64,000 nt of DNA from Hydrogenobaculum sp. Y04AAS1 (lineage in GTDB: Bacteria; Aquificota; Aquificia; Aquificales; Aquificaceae): assembly GCF_000020785.1 (NCBI RefSeq), contig NC_011126.1:1-64000 (forward strand), in the 5' to 3' direction. Each line of letters starts with the position of its first letter. Within the stretch, counting starts at the first letter, position 1. The notes under the pieces were generated by a model. That model did not search any database. It saw only the letters and a list, made by a program, of their open reading frames with translations, and was not told where the DNA came from. A program made the translations under genes and the position numbers. Shown piece by piece: positions 9,466 to 18,241 of this stretch.

Positions 9466-9466
9466 T

Positions 9467-10609
9467 TTATCCTCTAAACACTTCAAAAGCCTCTACTTTT
9501 AATACCTTTCTTACTCCTAAGAAACTAGCGAAGGCTGTTATAAATACAACCATCACCAAAGCTGCTAGCATGTTGCCGTATCCCACCATAGCTGCGTAGT
9601 TTGGAACTTTGAGATGTCCTAAAGCTATCATCGATGAGGATAAAAGCACTCCAACTCCGTAGCCTACAAACCCCACCAAAACCGCTTGAATTACTATTAT
9701 AAAAACAAGCTCTTTCCTAGTAGCTCCTATAGCTTTTAAGGCCCCAAATTTTTCAAGATTCTCCAAAACAAACGTATAAAATGTCTGCCCTGCTATCGAA
9801 AGCCCTACTATGAAGCTTACCAGTGTCATAATTAATACATTCATACCAAACCCAGTTTTAAACATGTAAAAATGGGCATTTATCTTAGTAAATTCTTTAG
9901 AGGTTAAGGCTCTATAACCAAGCTTAGCTATAGCTTTTTTAATCTCTGGTATGTATTTGGGGTTTTTAAGCTTTAAAAGTACGTAAGATATCGTAAACCT
10001 TGTAGTGGGTAAATCCTCGGTAGCTCTTGTATAGGTGGTATATAGGGTTGGATTTCCAAAAAGCCCAGACATTGCAGTTTTGGCAAAACCCACTATTACC
10101 CCTTTATGATCGTTTACTTCAAAGGTAGAACCTATATGAACGTTTCCAAGCTTTTTTAAATCCGCATCTTTTATAGCTATAAAAGCGTAGCTTGAATATA
10201 TATCGTTTATATTCCCCTTTATCATGATGGGTCTACCCATTAAAGAAACATCATCAAGGCCTACTATATCCACAGCTTGATATCTTCCGTTTGGAAGTTT
10301 AACGGTTCCACCTCCTACATATATTGGAGCAGCGTAAAGAACCCCGGGTAAGCTTCTTGCATAATCAAGCACGTAATCTGGAAGAGGTATGTTGTCTTTT
10401 GAATTATCTACACTCCTATCCATTACCCACATATCAGCGCCTGTATTGTATATGCTGGAACCAGATTTTGCTATTACACCAAAAAATGTGGATGTCATTT
10501 GAAGCATCAAAAACACAGCAAACCCGACACCCATAATTAGTGTAAAAAATTTACCAGAATCTCCGGTGAGAAGTTTTATGGCTATGGTGCCAAGACCCCT
10601 TATATTCAT
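9467..10609 (-). CDS. FtsX/DevC-like ABC transporter permease
   Basis: Type VII (MacB-fold) permease: one TM helix near residues 20-40, a large periplasmic domain (about 45-245), then three C-terminal TM helices with the FtsX-like stretch FGALKAIGATRKELVFI. Together with the ATPase, adaptor and TolC-like channel downstream it completes a mechanotransmission-type exporter. Best family match in layout is DevBCA, which exports glycolipids in cyanobacteria. The substrate here is unknown, and a lipid, metabolite or drug are all possible. First gene of the operon, with its own promoter immediately upstream. Confidence 0.9.
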   Translation of the reverse strand: MNIRGLGTIAIKLLTGDSGKFFTLIMGVGFAVFLMLQMTSTFFGVIAKSGSSIYNTGADMWVMDRSVDNSKDNIPLPDYVLDYARSLPGVLYAAPIYVGGGTVKLPNGRYQAVDIVGLDDVSLMGRPIMIKGNINDIYSSYAFIAIKDADLKKLGNVHIGSTFEVNDHKGVIVGFAKTAMSGLFGNPTLYTTYTRATEDLPTTRFTISYVLLKLKNPKYIPEIKKAIAKLGYRALTSKEFTKINAHFYMFKTGFGMNVLIMTLVSFIVGLSIAGQTFYTFVLENLEKFGALKAIGATRKELVFIIVIQAVLVGFVGYGVGVLLSSSMIALGHLKVPNYAAMVGYGNMLAALVMVVFITAFASFLGVRKVLKVEAFEVFRG

Positions 10610-10616
10610 ACTTTTA

Positions 10617-10622
10617 ATTATA
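10617..10622 (-). promoter_or_regulatory. extended -10 box of the export operon
   Basis: On the minus strand TGATATAAT (extended TG plus TATAAT) ends 7 bases before the permease ATG. There is no Shine-Dalgarno sequence, so the first gene is probably translated from a leaderless mRNA. Confidence 0.5.
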
Positions 10623-10692
10623 TCATAAAATTAATTAGTTTCTATGATATATGACTGACGATTCAGTTTATTATATTCAATTCAAAGTATTA

Positions 10693-10765
10693 TGGAGATG
10701 AGGGGAGTTGAACCCCCGACCTATGCCTTGCGATGGCATCGCTCTCCCGACTGAGCTACATCCCC
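10693..10765 (-). tRNA. tRNA-Ala (CGC)
   Basis: A 73-nt cloverleaf with all arms. The acceptor stem contains the G3:U70 alanine identity pair. The anticodon loop ATCGCAA gives CGC, reading GCG codons. The 3' CCA is not encoded. It is followed 7 bases away by tRNA-Pro in the same orientation. Confidence 0.95.
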
Positions 10766-10772
10766 TATAATA

Positions 10773-10845
10773 TCGGGGTGACAGGACTTGAACCTGCGGC
10801 CCCAGGCTCCCGAAGCCTGTGCTCTACCACCTGAGCTACACCCCG
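10773..10845 (-). tRNA. tRNA-Pro (CGG)
   Basis: A 73-nt cloverleaf with acceptor CGGGGTG paired to CACCCCG. The anticodon loop TTCGGGA gives CGG, reading CCG codons. Transcribed before tRNA-Ala and probably on the same precursor. No CCA encoded. Confidence 0.95.
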
Positions 10846-10876
10846 TATTATAATAATTATAAGCTATTTTGTGCTA

Positions 10877-11008
10877 TTAGTTTTCAGCTAATGTATTTAG
10901 AATCTCTAATGCATTTTTTTGAGAGGGTATGTAGTATCTGGCAAACGATGGTCCAGTGCCTACCTTTATAGTTATGGATTTCAAATGTAAGTGGCTCCAT
11001 TCCTCTGG
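10877..11008 (-). pseudogene. decayed C-terminal gene remnant, possibly transposase
   Basis: An open stretch of 43 codons with no start codon ends in TAA at 10877 and is preceded in frame by two stops. It reads EWSHLHLKSITIKVGTG then ARYYIPSQKNALEILNTLAE, which looks like the C-terminal tail of a real protein. The pattern recalls the tails of some IS transposases, but this is a guess from texture only. The interval also holds a perfect 9-bp stem with a 5-nt loop at 10999-11021. A second overlapping frame of 54 codons (10884-11048) begins MKLVIIANRIPL. No intact gene can be supported here. Confidence 0.35.
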
Positions 11009-11077
11009 CTATCAGAGGAATCCTGTTAGCAATTATAACTAGCTTCATAAATGAATGATACCACTTAAATATTTAGC

Positions 11078-11563
11078 TTACGAATCCCTGGATGTTCTTA
11101 TAATATCTTTTATTATATCAACATTTTTCCTATAGGCGTAAGAACAGCTTAGTGACATTACTCTCACTCTTGCTACCCCCTGAACCAATATGCCTAGGGC
11201 TTTTGCTGCTCCGTAAGAAAGATCTAATGCTCTTCCTCTTACAAATGGTCCTCTGTCTACTATTTTTACTACCACAGATCTATGGTTTCTTGGATTTTCT
11301 ATAAAAAGCATTGTGCCAAAAGGAAGAGTCTTGGAGGCGGCAAAGTAAAGATCGTGATTGTAAACCTTACCATTAGCGGTGTAAATGCGTCTTGCACGCC
11401 CATACCATGACACATAAACATTTTTAGAATAGCAGTCCCTTTGGACTGTATTAGCTTTTGCTTCTGAGCCTACGCCAAGAATCAGGAAAGCGCTAAGTAT
11501 TAGCGCTATGTGTTTCCTCATTCCTGGGAGTAAGCTCATGAGAATACCCAAACGGTTTCTCAT
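11078..11563 (-). CDS. rlpA: RlpA-like septal ring lytic transglycosylase domain protein
   Basis: A 161-residue secreted protein with a double-psi beta-barrel (RlpA/DPBB) domain. The N-terminus carries a signal sequence after about 14 leading residues (MRKHIALILSAFLILGVGSEA). The core shows VSWYGRARRIYTANGKVY, FGTMLFIENPRN and the conserved VKIVDRGPFVRGRALDLS with the catalytic-type Asp. Such proteins trim denuded peptidoglycan strands. No SPOR domain follows and there is no lipobox, so this is a short form. AGGAGG lies 8 bases before the chosen ATG. It stands alone between the tRNA pair and the divergent phoU gene. Confidence 0.9.
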   Translation of the reverse strand: MRNRLGILMSLLPGMRKHIALILSAFLILGVGSEAKANTVQRDCYSKNVYVSWYGRARRIYTANGKVYNHDLYFAASKTLPFGTMLFIENPRNHRSVVVKIVDRGPFVRGRALDLSYGAAKALGILVQGVARVRVMSLSCSYAYRKNVDIIKDIIRTSRDS

Positions 11564-11797
11564 GATAACTACCTCCTAAATAAAATTTTTCATTGCTAAC
11601 TCATGGGTATAAGGTTAACATTTTTTGTTTTTGTTTGTCAAGAGCTAACTTAAATTTTTGCATTGAAGTCTATGTAGATACAAAGTTTTTTATATAATTA
11701 TTATACATATTTTACACTATACCTAAACATATATTCAACTATATGGTGTTTGGTTAATGTTTGAGTGTTTGTTTTGTTAAAAGCTAAATACAAAAAA

Positions 11798-11827
11798 TTA
11801 ACGAAATCTTAACAAAAATATTATAAT
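11798..11827 (+). promoter_or_regulatory. phoU promoter with TTAAC direct repeat
   Basis: TATAAT at 11822-11827 ends 9 bases before the phoU ATG. Upstream are TTAACG (11798-11803) and TTAACA (11809-11814), two hexamers 5 bp apart, resembling the direct-repeat layout of PhoP boxes. A similar pair precedes the gene at 60800. Regulator unknown. Bases 11564-11797 hold nothing else I recognise. Confidence 0.4.
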
Positions 11828-11836
11828 ATTTAATGT

Positions 11837-12499
11837 ATGAAGTTTTTTGAAGAATTGGAAGAGACAAAAAAAGAGCTTATAAAGATGGCTTCTATGGTGC
11901 AAACTGCCATAGAAAAGGCGATGAAGTCGCTTCTTGATCAAAACGTAGATTTAGCCGAAGAGGTGATAAAAGGAGACGACGATATAGACACTATGGAAGT
12001 TAAGATAGAACAAGATTGTATAAGGATGGTAGCCCTTTATCAGCCAGAGGCTAGCGACCTTAGGTTTGTAATGGGAGTGTATAAAATTGTATCGGATCTT
12101 GAACGTATGGCGGATGAAGCAGAAAACGTAGCTCAAAGATCTATACTTTTATCTCAAGAGCCACCTTTAAAACCTTACATAAATCTTACCATGATGTCTG
12201 ATATAGCAAAAGAAATGGTTAGTGATAGCGTCATAAGTTTTTTACAAAAAGATACGGAGTTAGCCAAAAAAGTCATTCAAAGGGACGATATGGTAGATGA
12301 GCTTTATCATCAGCTTGAAAGAGAGCTCATCACATATGTTATGGAAGATCAGCGCAATATAAAAAGGGCTATATCTTTGGAAATGGTGGCAAGACATTTT
12401 GAAAGAATAGCCGATCACGCTGAAAACGTATCAGAGATGGCTATATACTTGGTGCAAGGTGAGATGGTTAAACATAAACACATTCAAGAAAAAAGTTAA
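11837..12499 (+). CDS. phoU: phosphate-specific transport system accessory protein PhoU
   Basis: PhoU dampens phosphate signalling and transport. The 220-residue protein has the two three-helix-bundle repeats of the family with the metal-binding-type motifs EVKIEQDCIRM and DLERMADEAENVA in the first half and FERIADHAENVSEMAIYL in the second. No pst transporter genes are adjacent. Instead its 3' end overlaps a sensor kinase by 41 bases, so PhoU probably works with that kinase, as PhoU does with PhoR. Confidence 0.95.
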   Translation: MKFFEELEETKKELIKMASMVQTAIEKAMKSLLDQNVDLAEEVIKGDDDIDTMEVKIEQDCIRMVALYQPEASDLRFVMGVYKIVSDLERMADEAENVAQRSILLSQEPPLKPYINLTMMSDIAKEMVSDSVISFLQKDTELAKKVIQRDDMVDELYHQLERELITYVMEDQRNIKRAISLEMVARHFERIADHAENVSEMAIYLVQGEMVKHKHIQEKS

Positions 12500-14255
12500 T
12501 TTAGTTTTAGGGCTTTTAGCATTATCAATAGTCTTAACCTCAAATATAGGTTTTGTACTAAATTTAAAACATAACCCCTCTATAAATATATACGCTTTTC
12601 TTGCTATCATCAATATAAACCTTTTTGCTCTTTTACTGGCTAGTGTTATAATATTTAGAAAATTTATAAAATTATATTACGAAACCAAGAAAAAAACCTT
12701 ACGTACAAAAATAACCACCATAATACTCCTTTATATGTTTTTACCAATATCTCTTATGATGTTTGCATCAAGCTTTGTGATAGTAGAAAGCGTTAAAACC
12801 TTTATAAGCGATAAGACCAAGCTTGTTTTAAGAACATCTATAAAACTTTCCAAAGAGATCGAACAAAGCCAATATGAAAAAGCTATTCTTTATAGAAATT
12901 TTTTGAGTAGGTTGGTTTTTTATGAAGACCCTTATTCTCTTGTAAATCATTTTGATATAAGGGCTGTGCACGAAGTATCTGATTGCGACAATCCCATTGT
13001 AGAAAATCAAAAATCTTACAGCATATGTATAATGAAAGGAGACAAAGCGTATGTATTTGTGGTAGGTAAAGATGCTAAGCTTGAAAAATCTTCAAAAGCC
13101 TTAAACCGCTTTGCCAAAGAGTTTATTGTGCTTGTAAAAACAAGAGATATCTTAAATGGAAACTACGTTGCTTTTATCGTGATATTGGCTCTTATGGTGG
13201 TGCTTTTTACCGTTTGGTTTGGTATATTTTTAGCCCGTCATATATCAGAGCCCATTGAAGAACTATCGGAAGCTGCTAAAACTTTGGCAAAAGGTGACCT
13301 CGATACAAAACTACCAACTCCACGAACCAACGACGAATTATCAGAACTAATACAAGCTTTTCAATATATGAAAGAAAACCTTAAAAAGCTCTATCAAGAC
13401 CTTATAAAAGAAAAAGACCAGCTAAATAAACTCCTTGACAACATACCGATAGGTGTAGCTTACGTAGACAAAGACTACAATGTAATAAGAGTAAACAAAG
13501 CATTTTTAGATATGTTTGGAAACACCGATATAAAAAATTTAGATTTTAAAGATAAAAACATAAGACAAGATATAATAGAACTCTCAGAAAACGAAAAAAT
13601 CTTTATCTTTGAAGATGTAAGCCCTATGGTAAACGCTCAAAGGCTTTCTGTTTGGAAAGAAACCGCCCAAAGAGTAGCCCACGAGCTAAAAAACCCCCTT
13701 ACCCCTATAAAACTAAACATAGAAAGGCTTCTTAGAATATCAAAAAATCATCCAGAAAAACTCCAAGATACCATAAACGCCGTAGGAGATATAGTCTTAA
13801 AAGAAATAGACAAGATATTAAAACTTCTTCAAGATTTTAAAGACTTTTCAAATATAGAAATACTTGATAAATCTACTCAATCTATAAAAGATGCAATCTT
13901 AGAAGCAATAGAGCTTTACAAACCCTATAGCGTAGATTTTGAGATAATAGGAGACAATATTTTGGAGTTTGACAAAGAAAAGATAAAGATCGTGTTTATG
14001 AACCTCATCCAAAACAGCATAGAATCTAAAAGCACCAAGATAAAAATAGAGATAAAACCAAAGGAGATTATATACCAAGACAACGGCGAGGGTATAAAAG
14101 AAATATCCAAAATCTTCTTGCCTTATTATTCTAGCAAACCCACTGGCACAGGTCTTGGTCTTAGCATCGTAAAAGCCATCATACAAAAACATGGCTGGGA
14201 TATAAAAGCCCTTCCCTCAAGTGCTGGGGCTTTGTTTGTGATAACTATACCCTAA
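12459..14255 (+). CDS. NtrY-like membrane sensor histidine kinase
   Basis: A 598-residue kinase: hydrophobic segments near residues 15-35, 48-68 and 86-110, an extracytoplasmic domain (about 115-235), another TM (237-259), a HAMP domain (260-312), a PAS-like segment (about 320-375), the HisKA motif VAHELKNPLTPIKL with phospho-acceptor His408, and an HATPase_c domain with GTGLGLSIVKAI. The TM and HAMP layout is that of NtrY. No response regulator gene lies in the window, so the partner is unknown. The GTG start overlaps phoU by 41 bases, which links it to phosphate control by context only. Confidence 0.88.
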   Translation: MRWLNINTFKKKVNLVLGLLALSIVLTSNIGFVLNLKHNPSINIYAFLAIININLFALLLASVIIFRKFIKLYYETKKKTLRTKITTIILLYMFLPISLMMFASSFVIVESVKTFISDKTKLVLRTSIKLSKEIEQSQYEKAILYRNFLSRLVFYEDPYSLVNHFDIRAVHEVSDCDNPIVENQKSYSICIMKGDKAYVFVVGKDAKLEKSSKALNRFAKEFIVLVKTRDILNGNYVAFIVILALMVVLFTVWFGIFLARHISEPIEELSEAAKTLAKGDLDTKLPTPRTNDELSELIQAFQYMKENLKKLYQDLIKEKDQLNKLLDNIPIGVAYVDKDYNVIRVNKAFLDMFGNTDIKNLDFKDKNIRQDIIELSENEKIFIFEDVSPMVNAQRLSVWKETAQRVAHELKNPLTPIKLNIERLLRISKNHPEKLQDTINAVGDIVLKEIDKILKLLQDFKDFSNIEILDKSTQSIKDAILEAIELYKPYSVDFEIIGDNILEFDKEKIKIVFMNLIQNSIESKSTKIKIEIKPKEIIYQDNGEGIKEISKIFLPYYSSKPTGTGLGLSIVKAIIQKHGWDIKALPSSAGALFVITIP

Positions 14256-15384
14256 CGTATAATTTTTTGTTATACAAATACCAAACTACCGAAAATATGA
14301 TACTTAAAACACTTTCTATCTTAAAAGCCAAAGACAAATTTATAAAATGAGATAGTATACCTATTATAAGGTTTGCAAAAAGTGTGGCGTTTGCCACAGA
14401 AAATCCATATATCCCATAAGCTTTTGAGCGTTTTTTTACACCGTATAAACTCACCAAGCTTCTACCTACTATTTCATAAAAGGCGTTAAAAAGACCAAAA
14501 ACCAAAAATCCTATGTAAAAATTTAGACTTGCACCAAACTGAGCTATAGCCAATATCAAAAGCGTGACACTAAATAAAGCATGTTTGTTTTTAATGCTGT
14601 CGTAAAGTTTTCCAACGGGTATGCCAAAAAGCGTATATATAAGGTTAAATATCACATACCCAAGGGATATATCAAAAAAAGACAGGTTTGAGGCTTTTCC
14701 TATGAGTATATAAAAAGCGTAGCTAAAGTTTGTACTAAGACACAGAAATATTACAAGAGAGAATATGTAAAAATCTTTTGATATAGCCTCTTCTTTTTTT
14801 GTAAGTTTTAAATCCCTTGGAGGTTCAAAGACAAACAAAAGTGGCACAATGGCCAAAAAAGCCGGTATAAGAGCTATGATGATAAGATGTTTTATGGAAC
14901 TCTCATTAGAACCAAACCTATAAAAAAACCGAAGCACAAAAAGACTTCCTACAAGAGCCCCAAGTGTGTCAGCGGTTCTATGTATACCAAAGGCAAGCCC
15001 TGTTTTTTCTTTTTTTACAGATAAAGATAAGAGTGCATCTCTTCCGGGGCTTCTTATAGCTTTTCCTACTCTATCTAAAGATCTTCCTAAAAGCACAAAA
15101 AACCATGTGTTTAGGACTATACTTGATATGTATAAACTCTTTGATATGGCAGAAGTAAGGTATCCTCCTATTATAAGAGGTTTTGCCTTTAGTTTGTCCG
15201 CTAAATCCCCGCTAAAAATCCTTAAAAAGTTTGATAAAAACTCTGAAAGCCCTTCTACAATACCTATATCAAACGTAGATGCTCCAAGTATAGTAAGTAA
15301 AAGCGGTAAAATTGGAAATATAATTTCAGAAGATGCATCTGTGAGAAAACTCGTTAGGCTAAATAGCCATATGTTTTTGTTCAT
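14245..15384 (-). CDS. major facilitator superfamily transporter
   Basis: A 379-residue MFS protein with about 11-12 hydrophobic segments. The loop after TM2 reads GDLADKLKAKPLIIGGY and the following part has GRSLDRVGKAIRSPGRDALL, which resembles the MFS group related to fosmidomycin/UMF1-type exporters. Substrate unknown. Its ATG overlaps the nadA stop (ATGA), so it is probably co-transcribed with nadA, and it converges with the kinase gene with an 11-base overlap of the 3' ends. Confidence 0.85.
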   Translation of the reverse strand: MNKNIWLFSLTSFLTDASSEIIFPILPLLLTILGASTFDIGIVEGLSEFLSNFLRIFSGDLADKLKAKPLIIGGYLTSAISKSLYISSIVLNTWFFVLLGRSLDRVGKAIRSPGRDALLSLSVKKEKTGLAFGIHRTADTLGALVGSLFVLRFFYRFGSNESSIKHLIIIALIPAFLAIVPLLFVFEPPRDLKLTKKEEAISKDFYIFSLVIFLCLSTNFSYAFYILIGKASNLSFFDISLGYVIFNLIYTLFGIPVGKLYDSIKNKHALFSVTLLILAIAQFGASLNFYIGFLVFGLFNAFYEIVGRSLVSLYGVKKRSKAYGIYGFSVANATLFANLIIGILSHFINLSLAFKIESVLSIIFSVVWYLYNKKLYVRV

Positions 15385-16352
15385 TTAGATAATTCTAGCA
15401 TACGTTCTATGGGTTTTTGAGCTTTTAATATGATATCCTCTGGAAGCGTTACTTCGTTTATCTCATCTCTTAGGGTGGTATAAAGGTTTGCAAGCGTCAC
15501 ACCTTTCATAGTGCAGCAATAAACCGGCGAACCGCAATAATGCATAGCCTCAGGGAAAATATAATTTTTAGTGGGGTCTTTCTTTTGAAGTACATATTTT
15601 AGGCCTACTTCTGTTATAACGATGATATCTTTATGAGGGGTTGTGGTGGCAAAGTTTATAATCTGGCTTGTACTTCCTATAAAATCAGCGTTTTCTAAAA
15701 CCTTTGGATTGCACTCTGGATGAGCTGCTACCACAGCGTTTGGATAGCGCTCTTTTAGGGCTTTTAAATCAGAAAGGCCAAACTCATAATGAGGTGGGCA
15801 AAAACCTTTCCATATGATAATCTCTTTATCTGGGACATTTTTCTTTACCCAGTTTCCAAGCCCCATATCTGGCACAAAGATTATACGCTTTTGCTCTAAT
15901 TTTGATACAATCTTCACTGCGTTTGCAGAAGTGACACATATATCTGATACTGCTTTTACCTCAGCGGATGTATTTACATAGCTCACCACCGCTGCATCAG
16001 GGTATTTTTCTTTTAGTTCTAAAACTCCTTGGACTGTAGCCATGTCTGCCATAGGGCAACCAGATTCTGGATTTGGATGTAGGACTTTCTTATTGGGATT
16101 TAGGATTTTTGCAGTTTCGCACATAAATCTTACACCGCAAAACACTATGATATCTTTATCCGTTTGCTGGGCTTTTCTTGAAAGTTCCAAAGAATCCCCT
16201 ACAAAATCAGCCAGATCTTGGACTTCCGGTCTTTGGTAGTAATGAGCAAGTATAACAACACTTTTTTTAGCTTTTAGCTCTTTAATTTTTTCTATATAAT
16301 ACTCGTTGGGTAACTCTACTGAAACTGGTTTTTCAATAGTTAACGTATCCAT
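15381..16352 (-). CDS. nadA: quinolinate synthase A
   Basis: A [4Fe-4S] enzyme that condenses iminoaspartate with dihydroxyacetone phosphate in de novo NAD synthesis. The 323-residue protein has the family markers VILAHYYQRPEVQDLADFVGDSLELS, then GVRFMCETAKIL, HPECNP and the C-terminal AMHYCGSPVYCCTMKGVTLANL. Cluster cysteines occur in each third of the protein. nadB and nadC are not in the window. First gene of nadA-MFS, divergent from prs. Confidence 0.95.
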   Translation of the reverse strand: MDTLTIEKPVSVELPNEYYIEKIKELKAKKSVVILAHYYQRPEVQDLADFVGDSLELSRKAQQTDKDIIVFCGVRFMCETAKILNPNKKVLHPNPESGCPMADMATVQGVLELKEKYPDAAVVSYVNTSAEVKAVSDICVTSANAVKIVSKLEQKRIIFVPDMGLGNWVKKNVPDKEIIIWKGFCPPHYEFGLSDLKALKERYPNAVVAAHPECNPKVLENADFIGSTSQIINFATTTPHKDIIVITEVGLKYVLQKKDPTKNYIFPEAMHYCGSPVYCCTMKGVTLANLYTTLRDEINEVTLPEDIILKAQKPIERMLELSK

Positions 16353-16422
16353 AATAATAACCTACTCATATAAAAGTTTATTTACAATAACTTATCTCAT
16401 AATCATAGAAATTTATTTGGTT

Positions 16423-16428
16423 TATAAT
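16423..16428 (+). promoter_or_regulatory. -10 box of prs
   Basis: TATAAT 34 bases before the prs ATG; the gene has a conventional leader with AGGAG 7 bases before the start. The -35 region is not consensus. Confidence 0.4.
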
Positions 16429-16462
16429 ACTAAAATCCTGAAACTTTTATAGGAGTTTAGAA

Positions 16463-17401
16463 ATGGGTATACCGATTAAGCTTATTGCCGGTTCGTCAAA
16501 TATGAAGTTAGCTCAAGAAATATCTGAATATCTTGATATACCATTATCAAAAACACTTCTTAGTAAATTTAGCGATGGTGAGATAAGAGTGCAGGTAGAA
16601 GAATCTATGAGAGGTGGAGATATATTTGTTATACAATCGTTATCGGCTCCTATAAACGATCACATTATGGAGCTTGTACTACTATTAGATGCTATTAAAA
16701 GAGCGTCTGCTTATCGTATAACCGCTGTAATACCTTATTTTGCCTATGCAAGACAAGATAGAAAAGATAAACCACGTGTTCCTATAAGCGCTAGAGTGCT
16801 GGCTGATATGATTACAACAGCGGGAGCCCAAAGGGCTGTGATAATGGATTTACACTCCCCTCAAATTCAGGGCTTTTTTAATATACCAGTGGATAATCTC
16901 TTGGCTTTACCGGTGCTTTACGATTATATAAAATATAAAGTAGATTCTCCCAACACTGTTATAGTATCCCCAGATGCTGGTGGTGCTGAAAGGGCAAGGC
17001 AGCTTGCCAATAAGCTTGGGTGCAATATCGCCATCATATACAAAAGAAGACCAGAACCAAATAAAGCGGAAGTATTTGACGTTATAGGAAACGTAGAAGG
17101 CAAAGATGCCATCATAATAGATGACATTATAGATACGGCAGGTACCTTGGTGGCTGCTACCAACATGCTTATAAACAAAGGAGCAAAATCTGTTAGAGCG
17201 CTAACTACTCACGGTGTTTTATCTGGACCAGCATTAGAGCGTATAAACAACTCTATATTAGAAGAGGTAGTATTAACCAACACCATATGCCAACAAGGTA
17301 AAGAATCTAGCAAAATAAACATAGTAAGCATAGCTCCAATAGTAGGTGAAGCTATAAAGCGTATATATGAAAACTCTTCAGTGAGTTCTTTATTCGTATG
17401 A
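16463..17401 (+). CDS. prs: ribose-phosphate pyrophosphokinase
   Basis: Makes PRPP from ribose 5-phosphate and ATP for nucleotide, histidine and NAD synthesis. The 312-residue class I enzyme has the ATP loop ARQDRKDKPR (about residues 94-103), the metal-binding DLHSPQIQGFF, and the PRPP loop DDIIDTAGTL (near 213-222). Translation starts after AGGAG. The tRNA-Ser gene follows 18 bases after its stop. Confidence 0.97.
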   Translation: MGIPIKLIAGSSNMKLAQEISEYLDIPLSKTLLSKFSDGEIRVQVEESMRGGDIFVIQSLSAPINDHIMELVLLLDAIKRASAYRITAVIPYFAYARQDRKDKPRVPISARVLADMITTAGAQRAVIMDLHSPQIQGFFNIPVDNLLALPVLYDYIKYKVDSPNTVIVSPDAGGAERARQLANKLGCNIAIIYKRRPEPNKAEVFDVIGNVEGKDAIIIDDIIDTAGTLVAATNMLINKGAKSVRALTTHGVLSGPALERINNSILEEVVLTNTICQQGKESSKINIVSIAPIVGEAIKRIYENSSVSSLFV

Positions 17402-17407
17402 TATAAT
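17402..17407 (+). promoter_or_regulatory. extended -10 box of tRNA-Ser
   Basis: TGATATAAT overlaps the end of prs and lies 12 bases before the mature tRNA 5' end, so the tRNA can be transcribed separately from prs. Confidence 0.4.
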
Positions 17408-17419
17408 ATAAAACCCTTA

Positions 17420-17512
17420 GGATGGGTGGCCGAGTGGTCGAAGGCGCACCGCTGGAAACGGTGTGAAGGGTGATGAGCTCTTCCGCGGGTTCGAATCCCG
17501 CCCCATCCGCCA
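17420..17512 (+). tRNA. tRNA-Ser (GGA)
   Basis: A class II tRNA with a long variable arm (around GTGAAGGGTGATGAGCTCTTC). The anticodon loop CTGGAAA gives GGA, reading TCC and TCT. The acceptor GGATGGG pairs with CCCATCC, and the 3' CCA is encoded, unlike in the Ala and Pro tRNAs. Confidence 0.95.
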
Positions 17513-17521
17513 CTTGAAACT

Positions 17522-18241
17522 TTACGCTTTATAGTGTAGGGCTTCAAATAGAAGTTTTATTTCTGCTGGTTTTAAATGTCTCCATTTACCTTTTGGCAAA
17601 TTACCAAGAGAAATAGGGCCTATCGCTGTTCTTATAAGATGTTTTACAGGCTTTTTAAAAGCTAAGAAAAACCTTTTTACAAGATGGTTTTTACCTTCAT
17701 GGAAAGTTATTTCTATGTTTGCACCATTTTTAAATCTTTTTAAAAGCTTCAAACTATCTGGTTTTACAAACCCATCCTCTAGCCTTACGCCCCTTTTCAT
17801 CTTTTCCAACGTTTCATCATCTATCTCGCCTTTTATAGTGGCTATATATACTTTTGGTAGCTTGTATCTTGGATGTATTATTCTGTTTGCCAACTCTCCG
17901 TCGTTTGTAAGTATCAAAAGCCCTTCTACGTTGTAATCTAACCTTCCAGCTGGATATACTCTAACGCCCACATCTTTTATTAGTTCTCTTATGGTGGGCT
18001 TTTCTTCTTTTTCTCCCAAAGACGTGAGATAGCAGCATGGTTTATTTAGTATTATATATACTGGTTTTTGAGCTTTTACTATGCGCCCTCTAAACTCTAC
18101 TATATCCTCATCTGGATTTATAGTAGTACCAAGCTCTTTTACTATATTGTTGTTTACCTTAACGTAGCCTTTTTCTATATATTCATCTGCTTTTCTTCTA
18201 GAGCATACCCCAGCCAAAGATAAAAATCTATTTAACCTCAT
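17522..18241 (-). CDS. pseudouridine synthase, RsuA/RluB/RluE family
   Basis: Converts a specific uridine in ribosomal RNA to pseudouridine. The N-terminal S4 RNA-binding domain ([20 protein letters not shown], residues 1-60) is followed by the catalytic domain with the motif [17 protein letters not shown], in which the Asp is the nucleophile. Length (239 residues) fits RluB or RsuA; the substrate position cannot be told from sequence. Its ATG overlaps the folE stop (ATGA). Confidence 0.92.
   Translation of the reverse strand: MRLNRFLSLAGVCSRRKADEYIEKGYVKVNNNIVKELGTTINPDEDIVEFRGRIVKAQKPVYIILNKPCCYLTSLGEKEEKPTIRELIKDVGVRVYPAGRLDYNVEGLLILTNDGELANRIIHPRYKLPKVYIATIKGEIDDETLEKMKRGVRLEDGFVKPDSLKLLKRFKNGANIEITFHEGKNHLVKRFFLAFKKPVKHLIRTAIGPISLGNLPKGKWRHLKPAEIKLLFEALHYKA

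Noticed and set aside
10884-11048. 54-codon frame starting MKLVIIANRIPL, resembling the N-terminus of trehalose-6-phosphate synthase
   Set aside because: Only about a dozen residues look alike, the expected glycine-rich loop does not follow, there is no ribosome site, and another frame over the same bases looks equally coding.
14966-15388. 140-codon open frame on the plus strand
   Set aside because: Antisense to the MFS transporter gene; the protein is low complexity Ser/Lys/Ile without motifs.
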